Shown piece after piece: positions 57,430 through 64,000 of a stretch of DNA of 64,000 bases. Below the pieces are notes generated by a model. It was not told the DNA's origin. It searched no databases and saw only the letters and a list, made by a program, of their open reading frames with translations. The DNA is from Actinomyces naeslundii. GTDB lineage: Bacteria > Actinomycetota > Actinomycetes > Actinomycetales > Actinomycetaceae. The position numbers were made by a program, and so were the translations under genes. Location of the stretch: assembly GCF_001956585.1 (NCBI RefSeq), contig NZ_MSRR01000001.1, forward strand, positions 1 through 64,000, given 5' to 3'. Within the stretch, counting starts at the first letter, position 1. Every line of letters begins with the position of its first letter.

Positions 57430-58689
57430 CTAACTGACAGCCTTGCCGGTTCCCGGAATAAGTAAATGTGCTCTAATGAAATCGAAAGCAATCCCGGTCA
57501 CAAAGAATAAAACCGCTATCATGAGCCAGCCACTTGGATTGTTCATCCCAACTACAAAACCAAATACTGTCGAAGATGCAAACTGTCCCGCATCCTGTAA
57601 TGCATTAAAAACGCCTTGATATTCTCCAATTCTATTTTCGGACGCCATTTCGTACGAAAAGGACCATCCTGAGGCCGCTTGAAATAGTTCTGCAACGGTC
57701 TGAAGAGCGACAACTGCAAGTAACACGATCTGTGCGCACAGCGCTGGTAGAAATCCAGTTGGGGCAACTAAAATACATGCAAACGTGAGTAAAATTCCAG
57801 ACCATTTGGCAAGACGCAAAGATGCGCTAACATCAACTGCAATCGCTCCAATTTTCACTTGCAACAGCACCACGGCAATCGTATTAATTATAAGCAAAAC
57901 TGACGATGTCCAAAGAGGAATCGTCGTACAGGAAGCAATCCATAATGGAATTCCGAAAGTTAAAAAGCTCTCGCATAGAACTAGCACGGAGGAAAGTATC
58001 GACACCAAGAGAAATAGATGATTCTTAAAAGCCGGCGTTGTTTGAGAAGCAATGCTGTGAGTTAATGAAATTGTCTTTTCAATATCAACTTCATGGGTAA
58101 CAATTAGACCTACGAGTATGCTACTTACAATGAACGTTCCCGCATCACCCAAGATTGCAGCTACATATACCGATTCGGTATTGAAGGCCAAAACTATTCC
58201 TCCAATACCGGCTCCCAAAGCTGCCATTCCGTTTGCTACAGAACGTACTTGAGCTCTGAAACGGACACGATTACTCGGATCGACAAGTAGAGCCACCAAA
58301 GCTCCGCGTGCAGAGGCCGCTCCACTTTCAAAAACTCCAGCAGCAATAATGACCGCTCCGCATAAATAGTGTATTTTCAGGAAGGATAGAAGTAGCATTA
58401 CCAGTGCTTGCCCCAATAATAATACCGAGAAAATTAGTTTAGGTGAAAGACGATCAGAGAGCCAACCAAAACAAGCGGCCGACAACACTCCCGTTGCTGC
58501 AGCAGCGGACATCCATAACCCAAGACCTGCTGGATTTAAACCAACAATACGAACAAAGTACACAGCAAGTATCGAGAGAAAAACCCCGTTCCCTAGAGAA
58601 TTGATTCCAACCGCAACTATAAACTGCGCATTCGGCAATTGTCCTTTAAATCGAGGGATCGCGTTAATTATCTTCATAATGCGATTCAC
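57430..58689 (-). CDS. MFS transporter of the peptide cassette
   Basis: A 419-residue major facilitator with about twelve spans. The motif A loop between TM2 and TM3 reads FGWLSDRLSPK; the centre has a long cytosolic loop (HEVDIEKTISLTHSIASQTTP, about 200-220). Codon use and GC are unlike the core genes. The GTG start follows AAGGAACAC. It is the last gene of the leftward cassette, separated from the small peptide gene by a terminator and a new TATAAT box, so it can be expressed on its own. Export of the mature peptide product, or self-protection, is the natural inference. Confidence 0.8.
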   Translation of the reverse strand: MNRIMKIINAIPRFKGQLPNAQFIVAVGINSLGNGVFLSILAVYFVRIVGLNPAGLGLWMSAAAATGVLSAACFGWLSDRLSPKLIFSVLLLGQALVMLLLSFLKIHYLCGAVIIAAGVFESGAASARGALVALLVDPSNRVRFRAQVRSVANGMAALGAGIGGIVLAFNTESVYVAAILGDAGTFIVSSILVGLIVTHEVDIEKTISLTHSIASQTTPAFKNHLFLLVSILSSVLVLCESFLTFGIPLWIASCTTIPLWTSSVLLIINTIAVVLLQVKIGAIAVDVSASLRLAKWSGILLTFACILVAPTGFLPALCAQIVLLAVVALQTVAELFQAASGWSFSYEMASENRIGEYQGVFNALQDAGQFASSTVFGFVVGMNNPSGWLMIAVLFFVTGIAFDFIRAHLLIPGTGKAVS

Positions 58690-58759
58690 ATGTGTTCCTT
58701 AATTCAGAAAGTCCAGCAAGGCATTCCAGAATAGCTACGCTAATTAACTCGCTGTTTCC

Positions 58760-58765
58760 ATTATA
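58760..58765 (-). promoter_or_regulatory. TATAAT -10 box before the MFS gene
   Basis: A perfect leftward TATAAT about 70 bp upstream of the MFS start and about 40 bp downstream of the terminator hairpin. No convincing -35 element is visible at 16-18 bp. Confidence 0.45.
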
Positions 58766-58801
58766 GCGTTAGCGCATCTTTAAAATTCTGTTAAAAAGGA
58801 G

Positions 58802-58836
58802 TGGCGCTGACACCTTAAAAACAGGCGTCAGCGCCA
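58802..58836 (-). terminator. Intrinsic terminator after the small peptide gene
   Basis: TGGCGCTGAC pairs with GTCAGCGCCA (extended by a few more pairs) around an AT-rich loop. Read leftward it is followed by CTCCTTTTT. It lies 44 bp past the peptide stop and would give a short, abundant transcript for the peptide, with reduced read-through into the MFS gene. Confidence 0.85.
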
Positions 58837-58879
58837 ATCTCTGAAGGCAACCTGTTAGGATGGCCAACAGATAACGGAG

Positions 58880-58993
58880 TCAGGACTTGCTGAACACCGT
58901 AGCCGACTTGTCATCACCAGAACGAGGCTCTGGCATGATGATCATGCACGAAAACTCTAGTGCAAGATCTGACTGATCATTCTCTCGAATCAT
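58880..58993 (-). CDS. Candidate RiPP precursor peptide, 37 aa
   Basis: A 37-codon frame between the hydrolase and the MFS gene. N-terminal part MIRENDQSDLALEF, centre SCMIIMPEPRSGDD, end KSATVFSKS. It has one Cys (16), a hydrophobic patch CMIIM (16-20), PEPR and a Ser/Thr/Lys-rich C-terminus with Phe34. The ribosome site AAAGGAGGTGA (58999-59009) is a perfect 11-nt match to the 16S anti-SD, 5 nt before ATG, which is rare and indicates a highly translated gene. A TATAAT box and a T-tailed terminator frame it. Adjacent to a SPASM radical SAM enzyme, it is the obvious substrate. It lacks the FxSxx-COOH end, SCIFF cysteines and the mycofactocin tail. Confidence 0.75.
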   Translation of the reverse strand: MIRENDQSDLALEFSCMIIMPEPRSGDDKSATVFSKS

Positions 58994-58998
58994 TGTGC

Positions 58999-59033
58999 TC
59001 ACCTCCTTTCCAAAATAAACTAAAATCATTATA
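58999..59033 (-). promoter_or_regulatory. Promoter -10 box and extended Shine-Dalgarno of the peptide gene
   Basis: Leftward TATAAT at 59033-59028, just beyond the hydrolase stop (59037), followed 18 bp later by the 11-nt ribosome site AAAGGAGGTGA (59009-58999). The leader between them is AT-rich. The -35 region inside the hydrolase end is poor (CTCAAT-like), so the promoter assignment is moderate; the ribosome site is certain. Confidence 0.6.
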
Positions 59034-59036
59034 CTT

Positions 59037-59903
59037 CTAACCAATTGTAAATTGAGTCTTTAGAGCCACCCATCGTTGAATAGCTTCTGGCGCTGAGATC
59101 TCGTCAATTAAAAATACGAGAGATAATGAAATCTTGGGAGAAACATAAAAACCTACGTCATTGATGAGCCTTAATCGATTAGCGATTTCCACTTTTCCGA
59201 TCGAATGTCCTAAGTTGCGACGTTGAACAGAAGATAAGTACTTTGGAATATATTCGGCCGAAACCTGCTTTCGCAATACAGAAATCATAAAATTTTGACA
59301 ACTTTTCGACAATAATGTTCCGCCAATAGCCTGCCTTATCAAGTTAGAAATATCTCTAGGTGTCGAAGTGTTGTATTGACAGATACTTCTAAGAGTACTG
59401 TCAGAAGGTGTTTTGTGTGGCTGAGTCTGAACATGTTCGAATAACTCATCCCAATAACGTGGGCGTGGATTGTGGCGGCATCCCAATGCCATTAAGTTGA
59501 TATCGAGTATACTACTATTAATAGTAGTATTTGTCAGACCAGATCGTACGCAAAAGTTCTGAATTGTGTCAATGCCAAGCCGTCCCAGAAAATAGTCAGC
59601 AATAACACTGTTGTTCTGCGACGCCATGACACAAAGAAGTTCCGACATCTTCATGGTAGACGTATCGCGACGAAATAAAGTGTGGTCTGCGTCGTTGTGC
59701 AACTCAGCGACGGGAATCACTTCAGTCAACGACAACCGACCTTTGTCGACTTCAGCGAGCGCAGCTGCGAGAATAATTAACTTTATCACGCTTGCCATAT
59801 GGAACTGCAGGTTTGGATTCCTCTGGCCTATCACGTTGCCCGTTGAAAGATCCGCGACTATGTATCCGACTCTTGCATCTTTGATTTCATTCTGTGTCGT
59901 CAT
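59037..59903 (-). CDS. Cytoplasmic serine hydrolase of class A beta-lactamase fold
   Basis: A 288-residue protein with no signal peptide. The class A pattern is recognisable: Ser38-x-x-Lys41 in HMASVIKL, Ser95-Gln-Asn97 in the SDN position (VMASQNNSVIADYFLGRLG), the helix STPRDISNLIR (180-190) and RLRLINDVGFYV. The KTG triad is replaced by Ser234-Ile-Gly (GHSIGKVEI), and no E166-x-x-L-N loop is seen, so beta-lactam hydrolysis is unlikely. It begins 4 bp after the radical SAM stop with no ribosome site, implying coupled translation. Leader removal, an ester or amide step, or product-specific resistance are possible roles; all are inference. Confidence 0.8.
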   Translation of the reverse strand: MTTQNEIKDARVGYIVADLSTGNVIGQRNPNLQFHMASVIKLIILAAALAEVDKGRLSLTEVIPVAELHNDADHTLFRRDTSTMKMSELLCVMASQNNSVIADYFLGRLGIDTIQNFCVRSGLTNTTINSSILDINLMALGCRHNPRPRYWDELFEHVQTQPHKTPSDSTLRSICQYNTSTPRDISNLIRQAIGGTLLSKSCQNFMISVLRKQVSAEYIPKYLSSVQRRNLGHSIGKVEIANRLRLINDVGFYVSPKISLSLVFLIDEISAPEAIQRWVALKTQFTIG

Positions 59904-59907
59904 CAGT

Positions 59908-61329
59908 TTAGGAATCGCTTATCGATACTTTACTTGCCGCTCCCGAATGACTTAGAATGGATATAACATCTTGCTGCTCTGCAAAACAATTCTCTGGCTT
60001 ACTCGATAGATCATAGGTTCTGTAACGTGCCCATGTCATTGCTCGACATTCGCCTGCACAGGCAGCACGAAGACTGCAGGACTGGCACTGTTCTGCAACG
60101 TCGTCGTTCCTGTAATCTCTCATGAATTGGAGGAGCGGAGAATCTAACCAAATTTTGTCAGCTTTGTCTGTTTTTATAGTGTTTGGCCAGACTCTATTTT
60201 CTGGCTCTTGTAGGTTATTACATGGATATACGTTGCCTCGAAAATCGAAGTATAACCATAGTGTCCCTGCTCTGCAGAATAAAGATCTATCTTTTTCTAT
60301 ACGTTGGTCAATCGGACAGTCAATGATCAGGTTAGGTGCTTTTTTTCTCCCGTCAGCGACCATTCGTGCTACTTCGGCGTACTCATACGCAGACATAAGT
60401 ATGTTATTCTCCTTAGCCTGTCCGCATGGAACAGCGGGAATGATGCGAAGCATACGAACGTTGTGCTCTACCGCAAGCTGAATCATTTCAGGTATGTCAT
60501 ATAAATTGTCTGCTTCATGCGCTCCTTGTGGCTGAATTATCATATTTACTTCAGCCTGAAGTCCTCTATCAACCACGGCGTCTATAGCATTTAGCGCTGC
60601 TGCATGTGAATCGACGCGGCGCGGTGCTTTGCGTAAAAGATTTTCATGGACGGGGTCAGGAGAAGAAAGCGAAATTTGATACGAATTAATTCCCGCTTCT
60701 TCAAATCTATCAATATACTCAGGAATCCTAAATCCTGTTGTAAGCATATACATGCGATTTGGCCGACGCCCTAATCGATCCTCTGATTCGTTGCTTATCA
60801 TTCTAGCAATCTCGAGAGTTTCTTCAGGATTCACGGTGGGTTCACCGCCAGTAAGACACCATTCGACGGCGCCGAAGGTATTGATTAGGGGCGCTACAAC
60901 GTTATCCCGTAATTGCTCGACAGAATAAAATTCATTGCGAACTTTATTTCTGGGAGGAATATAACACCAACTACATCCGTAGTTGCAATATGGTGTTACT
61001 TCGATAATGGAGTTAGGTGGAGTTATGATACCGTCGTCGAACTGAGGTAGTTTATCGGCAAGGTAAACTGGATCGAAATTTCCATATTTCGGCATGTTTT
61101 CATTTTCGAACGATCTTGACATTTCGATGACGTAATTTTCATCAAGATTCATTCTTCTAGCTGATTTCAGTATTGATTTCTCGTCAACTGCGTTAGGCTT
61201 TAAGCGATCGAAGCCAGACATGTAGGCCAGATATGCTTTTAGTGCTTTTTCGTCGCAACGCCAACGTCCTTTATAGTATGCGTCGATAATTACATACTCT
61301 GCTGCTTCTTTGATAATTATGGCGTACAT
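59908..61329 (-). CDS. Radical SAM/SPASM peptide maturase
   Basis: A 473-residue enzyme. The radical SAM cluster motif is Cys115-x3-Cys119-x2-Cys122 (TPYCNYGCSWCY), followed by LTGGEPTVNP (161-164 GGEP). The C-terminal SPASM domain has the full seven-Cys pattern: Cys352, G365-x4-Cys370, Cys415-x2-Cys418-x5-Cys424-x3-Cys428, and Cys448, enough for two auxiliary 4Fe-4S clusters as in PqqE, AlbA or anSME. Residues 1-100 lie before the barrel and could form a PqqD-like peptide-binding domain. ATG 61329 is chosen because GAGGAG lies 8 bp upstream; 30 more codons upstream lack one. It probably cross-links or epimerises the 37-aa peptide. Confidence 0.92.
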   Translation of the reverse strand: MYAIIIKEAAEYVIIDAYYKGRWRCDEKALKAYLAYMSGFDRLKPNAVDEKSILKSARRMNLDENYVIEMSRSFENENMPKYGNFDPVYLADKLPQFDDGIITPPNSIIEVTPYCNYGCSWCYIPPRNKVRNEFYSVEQLRDNVVAPLINTFGAVEWCLTGGEPTVNPEETLEIARMISNESEDRLGRRPNRMYMLTTGFRIPEYIDRFEEAGINSYQISLSSPDPVHENLLRKAPRRVDSHAAALNAIDAVVDRGLQAEVNMIIQPQGAHEADNLYDIPEMIQLAVEHNVRMLRIIPAVPCGQAKENNILMSAYEYAEVARMVADGRKKAPNLIIDCPIDQRIEKDRSLFCRAGTLWLYFDFRGNVYPCNNLQEPENRVWPNTIKTDKADKIWLDSPLLQFMRDYRNDDVAEQCQSCSLRAACAGECRAMTWARYRTYDLSSKPENCFAEQQDVISILSHSGAASKVSISDS

Positions 61330-61878
61330 AGTTTGTCTCCTCTGCCAGGTCGGCGGTCGTGGAATCTGTTGATAGCTTTTGCTGATGGCTAGGATAGGTG
61401 CGAGAAACATTGGTGTCAATGATTTTTTCGTAATTCGACGCTATACGCGGCAATTTGTCAGACGTCCGACTTGATGTCGGTTGCGAATTTCGAATGAAGC
61501 TGTTTCTCTTGTTGAGTTTTGGCGGTCTACTCATTTGTAGATTACCCACAAGGCGTTATTTTATTCATCAACATTAAGTTAGGTGCGACATGAAGCGTTT
61601 ATATAATGACAAAGGTTAGTCAAACCTAAGTTCAGTTTCTCGTTGTTGGCTGACTGGGGTTGGATAGTGTTGGGGCCAGTGCTACGGGATGCCCCTATGT
61701 GCTGCGTCAAGTGGCAGTGGGGTAGTTTCGTGGCTGGTTGTGGGTCGTAGAGGGAGCCGTTGCAGATCACGCATGAAGGGTCAGGATGCGGCGTTGGTTG
61801 GAGCGAGTGCGACCTGGTTGTGACGCTTTTTTGGTTTCGTTTGCGCTGGTAGTACGTCCTCGATATCGGATTGGGGCA
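61330..61878. other. AT-rich upstream region of the peptide cassette, 549 bp
   Basis: Low GC up to about 61650, then a return to high GC. It should hold the cassette promoter, but I find no clear -35/-10 pair leftward of the radical SAM gene. No intact gene is seen; the right part (about 61780-61878) may be the start of the damaged IS481 element. Confidence 0.5.
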
Positions 61879-62235
61879 TATGGAGGCAAAGGAGCCAGGG
61901 CCGGCTACACCTACCTGCACACCGCCATCGACGGCTTCTCCCGCCTGGCCTACACCGAGGCCCTCGATGGATGAGAAGGCCTCCACCACGATCGGCTTCT
62001 TCTGCCGCGCTCGGGCCTCCATGGCGTCACCAGGCTCGTGCGGGTCGTCACCGACAACGGGGCGAACTACCGCGCCCAGAGCTTCATCGCGAACATCACG
62101 TCCCTGGCCTCACGCCATCAGAGGATCCGCCCCTACACCCCACGGCACAATGGCAAGGTCGAGCGCTACAACCGCATCCTGGCCGAGGAGTGCCTCTACA
62201 CCCGCACCTACACCTCACAGCAGCAGCGCCACGAC
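61879..62235 (+). pseudogene. Truncated IS481-family transposase
   Basis: AGYTYLHTAIDGFSRLAYTE (first Asp of the DDE triad), a frame break near 61970-62035, RVVTDNGANYRAQSFIANIT (second Asp) and RPYTPRHNGKVERYNRILAE (Glu). It ends abruptly after YTSQQQRHDA where the family normally continues with the HYNYHRPH tail. The break leads straight into the right 141-bp direct repeat. Confidence 0.8.
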
Positions 62236-62260
62236 GCCGTCGCAGCCCCCACCCGTCGGC

Positions 62261-62401
62261 CGGCGGCTCAGAAGAGCCGGACTTTGTCCACATGGGACGA
62301 CTTTGAAACCGCTTTTCGCATGTGGAGCCGGCCCGTAACGCTCTGACCTGTATAGATGCCAATGGCTCTCGACCGGCTCGTCGCCAAAGCCGTCCCATAC
62401 G
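62261..62401. repeat. 141-bp direct repeat, right copy
   Basis: Identical to 52486-52626. The 17 bases just before and into it (62245-62261, GCCCCCACCCGTCGGCC) are also identical to a piece inside the cysteine desulfurase gene (52332-52348), as if this copy were a rearranged duplicate of the desulfurase 5' region with about 138 bp missing. It marks the right border of the island. Confidence 0.95.
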
Positions 62402-62555
62402 GACACGTTCCCGCCGCCTCGCATCGCACCCGCGTGCCTCCGAGCCCCAGGCCGCGTCGTGCACGTCGCAGAGGATGCCGAGTTCCATACTCGTCGCCTA
62501 TTGGTGTAGGCGTGCCCATGTGCACTTCGCACTGCGGGGTGGGAGAGTGAGTCCC

Positions 62556-63671
62556 ATGCGTACCAACCAGCTAGCCCTGTCCCGCTCCGCCACCGACCGC
62601 GATGCCGAGCGGCGCAGCGAGCCAGGGCTACTGGAGCGCCTCGCCGCCGACCCCGAGACCCGGCTCCTGCTGGTCGACGCCCGCGGCCGCGTCGCCCTGA
62701 CCGGCCCCGCTATCCACCCCGACCTGCCCGACGACGGCCTCACCCCGCCCAGCCTCATCGGCAGCCCCGGCGCCACAGCCTGGGAGGGTCCCGGCACCCG
62801 CAGCGGCTGGGGCCTGCCCGATCTGCGCGCCGGCTACCTCGGCGGCTCCGCCCCCACCCGCTCACCGGATCTGACCGTGCTCTACCTGGGCCGCGAGCAC
62901 GCTGACGACGGCGCACCCGCCGGCCCCAGCTGGATCGCCGTCGTCGTGCCCCCGGCCCTGGAGGTCCCCGACGCCCCCGAGCCGCCCGCCACCGGCTCCG
63001 ACGCCGAGGGCACCGCCGTCGACCACCCCGACCTGCGCCGTCTGCTGGAGCGCTACCCGCTCTCCGCCCTGCGGGCCATGGGCGCCCAGATGACGGCCCG
63101 CGACGCCGGCCTGGCCACCACCGCCACCGCCTTGGCCGCCTGGCACGCCCGCTCCGCCTACTGCCCGGCCTGCGGCGGGCGCACTGAGGTCACCGAGGCC
63201 GGCTGGGCCCGCAGGTGCACCGACTGCGCCACCGTCCACTTCCCGCGCACCGACCCGGCCGTCATCATGACGGCGACCGACGAGTCCGACCGTCTCCTCC
63301 TCGTGCGCGGCGCCACCTGGGCGCCCCGGCGCTACTCGGTGGTGGCCGGCTTCGTCGAGGCCGGAGAGTCCGTCGAGGCCGCCGTGGCCCGCGAGGTGTG
63401 GGAGGAGACCGGGCTGCGCGTGGCCGAGGTCGAGTACGTCGCCTCCCAGCCCTGGCCCTTCCCCCGCTCCCTCATGCTCGGCTGCCGGGCGCGCCTGGCC
63501 CCAGGTAAGGACCAGCCCCGCCCCGACGGTCAGGAGGTCGTTGAGGCGCGCCTCGTCTCCCGTGACGAGCTCACCGCGGCCGCCGACGACGGCAGCATCC
63601 TCCTTCCCGGCCCCACCTCTATCGCCAGACTCCTCATCGAGGACTGGTACGGCGGTCCCATCGTCAGCTGA
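62556..63671 (+). CDS. nudC: NADH pyrophosphatase (Nudix)
   Basis: Cleaves NAD(H) and NAD-capped RNA to NMN(H) and AMP. The 371-residue protein has an N-terminal domain, a zinc ribbon (CPACGGRTEV ... CTDCATVHFPRTDP, about 205-230), the Nudix box GFVEAGESVEAAVAREVWEE followed by TGL, and the NudC signature SQPWPFPRSLMLG just after it. ATG 62556 has GGAGAG 8 bp upstream; a longer frame from 62322 starts inside the direct repeat. It begins 155 bp beyond the island border and pairs with uvrD2 as in Mycobacterium. Confidence 0.95.
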   Translation: MRTNQLALSRSATDRDAERRSEPGLLERLAADPETRLLLVDARGRVALTGPAIHPDLPDDGLTPPSLIGSPGATAWEGPGTRSGWGLPDLRAGYLGGSAPTRSPDLTVLYLGREHADDGAPAGPSWIAVVVPPALEVPDAPEPPATGSDAEGTAVDHPDLRRLLERYPLSALRAMGAQMTARDAGLATTATALAAWHARSAYCPACGGRTEVTEAGWARRCTDCATVHFPRTDPAVIMTATDESDRLLLVRGATWAPRRYSVVAGFVEAGESVEAAVAREVWEETGLRVAEVEYVASQPWPFPRSLMLGCRARLAPGKDQPRPDGQEVVEARLVSRDELTAAADDGSILLPGPTSIARLLIEDWYGGPIVS

Positions 63672-63768
63672 CTCCAGTGGCTCCAGCCATCCGGCGTCCG
63701 CCACCACCGCCTGACTGCCACCCGACGGCCGCCGATTCGTGTCGCCGACCCGTGGCAGGCTGGTCCCG

Positions 63769-64000
63769 ATGAGCCTGACCACCCCCCGCCCCGACCCGAT
63801 CGGCACGTCGAAGCGCTGGCCCAGCGCCCAGCTGGACGCCGCTGGCCTCCTGGCGGCCCTCGACCCCGACCAGCGCGAGGTCGCCGAGCACCTCGAAGGG
63901 CCCCTGTGCGTCCTGGCCGGGGCCGGCACCGGCAAGACCCGGGCCATCACCTACCGCATCGCCCACGGCGTGGCCACCGGCGCCTACCAGGCCACCCAGG
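63769..64000 (+). CDS. uvrD2: UvrD2-type DNA helicase, 5' part (runs off window)
   Basis: Only 77 residues are in the window. [15 protein letters not shown] (31-45) is the UvrD/Rep Q-motif region and [17 protein letters not shown] (49-65) contains Walker A. SF1A helicases unwind DNA in repair. The assignment to UvrD2 rather than PcrA/UvrD1 rests mainly on its position 97 bp after nudC, the conserved actinobacterial order. The end is cut by the window. Confidence 0.85.
   Translation, partial: MSLTTPRPDPIGTSKRWPSAQLDAAGLLAALDPDQREVAEHLEGPLCVLAGAGTGKTRAITYRIAHGVATGAYQATQ

Noticed and set aside
58880-58993. Peptide as a member of the FxSxx-COOH (FxsA), SCIFF or mycofactocin families
   Set aside because: Its end is VFSKS (F-S-K-S), which does not fit F-x-S-x-x; there is a single Cys rather than six; and the mycofactocin C-terminus is absent.
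59037-59903. Calling the serine hydrolase a beta-lactam resistance gene
   Set aside because: No signal peptide, no KTG lysine and no E166 loop; it sits in a peptide cassette rather than a resistance context.

Overview
This window is high-GC actinobacterial chromosome. The gene content (GlgE-type glycogen/trehalose genes, sucCD followed by a DUF6350 gene, a PF10081 hydrolase, nudC next to uvrD2), the protein sequences and the strong codon bias suggest Actinomyces or a close relative, but I could not run a search. Almost everything from 1 to 52.5 kb and from 62.5 kb to the end is ordinary core genome. The stretch from about 52.5 to 62.4 kb is different: part of it has clearly lower GC, it is littered with broken insertion sequences, and it carries what looks like a small peptide natural-product locus.

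Layout of the core part. 0-4.5 kb: the tail of a TPR protein, a tiny membrane peptide, sucC-sucD and a coupled membrane protein. 4.8-7.3 kb: a large PrsW-like membrane protein. 7.6-16.3 kb: purH, a DUF3017 protein, a DAACS symporter, a CydDC-like heterodimeric ABC exporter and mdh. 16.5-20 kb: a binding-protein-dependent sugar importer (CUT1) without its own ATPase, behind a DasR-like operator. 20-27 kb: small conserved proteins, a long DivIVA-type coiled-coil protein, two envelope proteins and a YbbN-like thioredoxin/TPR protein. 27-43.3 kb: alpha-glucan genes glgP, glgB, mak, treS, glgE and glgX, with trpS and a membrane alpha/beta-hydrolase among them. TreS, Mak, GlgE and GlgB form the maltose-1-phosphate route from trehalose/maltose to branched glucan; GlgP and GlgX degrade the polymer. 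43.4-52.5 kb: etfBA, a secreted propeller-like protein, remnants of an ABC-2 exporter beside an AbrB regulator, mnmA and a cysteine desulfurase. After the island come nudC and the start of uvrD2, a gene pair conserved in actinobacteria.

The island lies between two copies of an identical 141-bp sequence (52486-52626 and 62261-62401). It contains wrecks of at least four transposase families (ISAs1, IS5/DDE_4, IS481 and IS1634 types), a DJ-1/PfpI protein, and a leftward cassette: a radical SAM/SPASM enzyme with a canonical seven-Cys SPASM motif, a cytoplasmic serine hydrolase of class A beta-lactamase fold with a broken KTG motif, a 37-residue peptide, and an MFS transporter. The peptide gene is too short for ordinary gene calling. 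It has an 11-nt perfect Shine-Dalgarno sequence, a TATAAT box and a terminator of its own. I read this as a candidate ribosomally made, radical SAM-modified peptide (RiPP) system that I cannot match to a named class.

Two other features stand out. A family of roughly 110-bp palindromic elements occurs at three intergenic sites (about 810, 4567 and 50654). The large membrane protein at 4.8-7.3 kb looks like a PrsW relative that has lost its catalytic residues and gained a large soluble tail.
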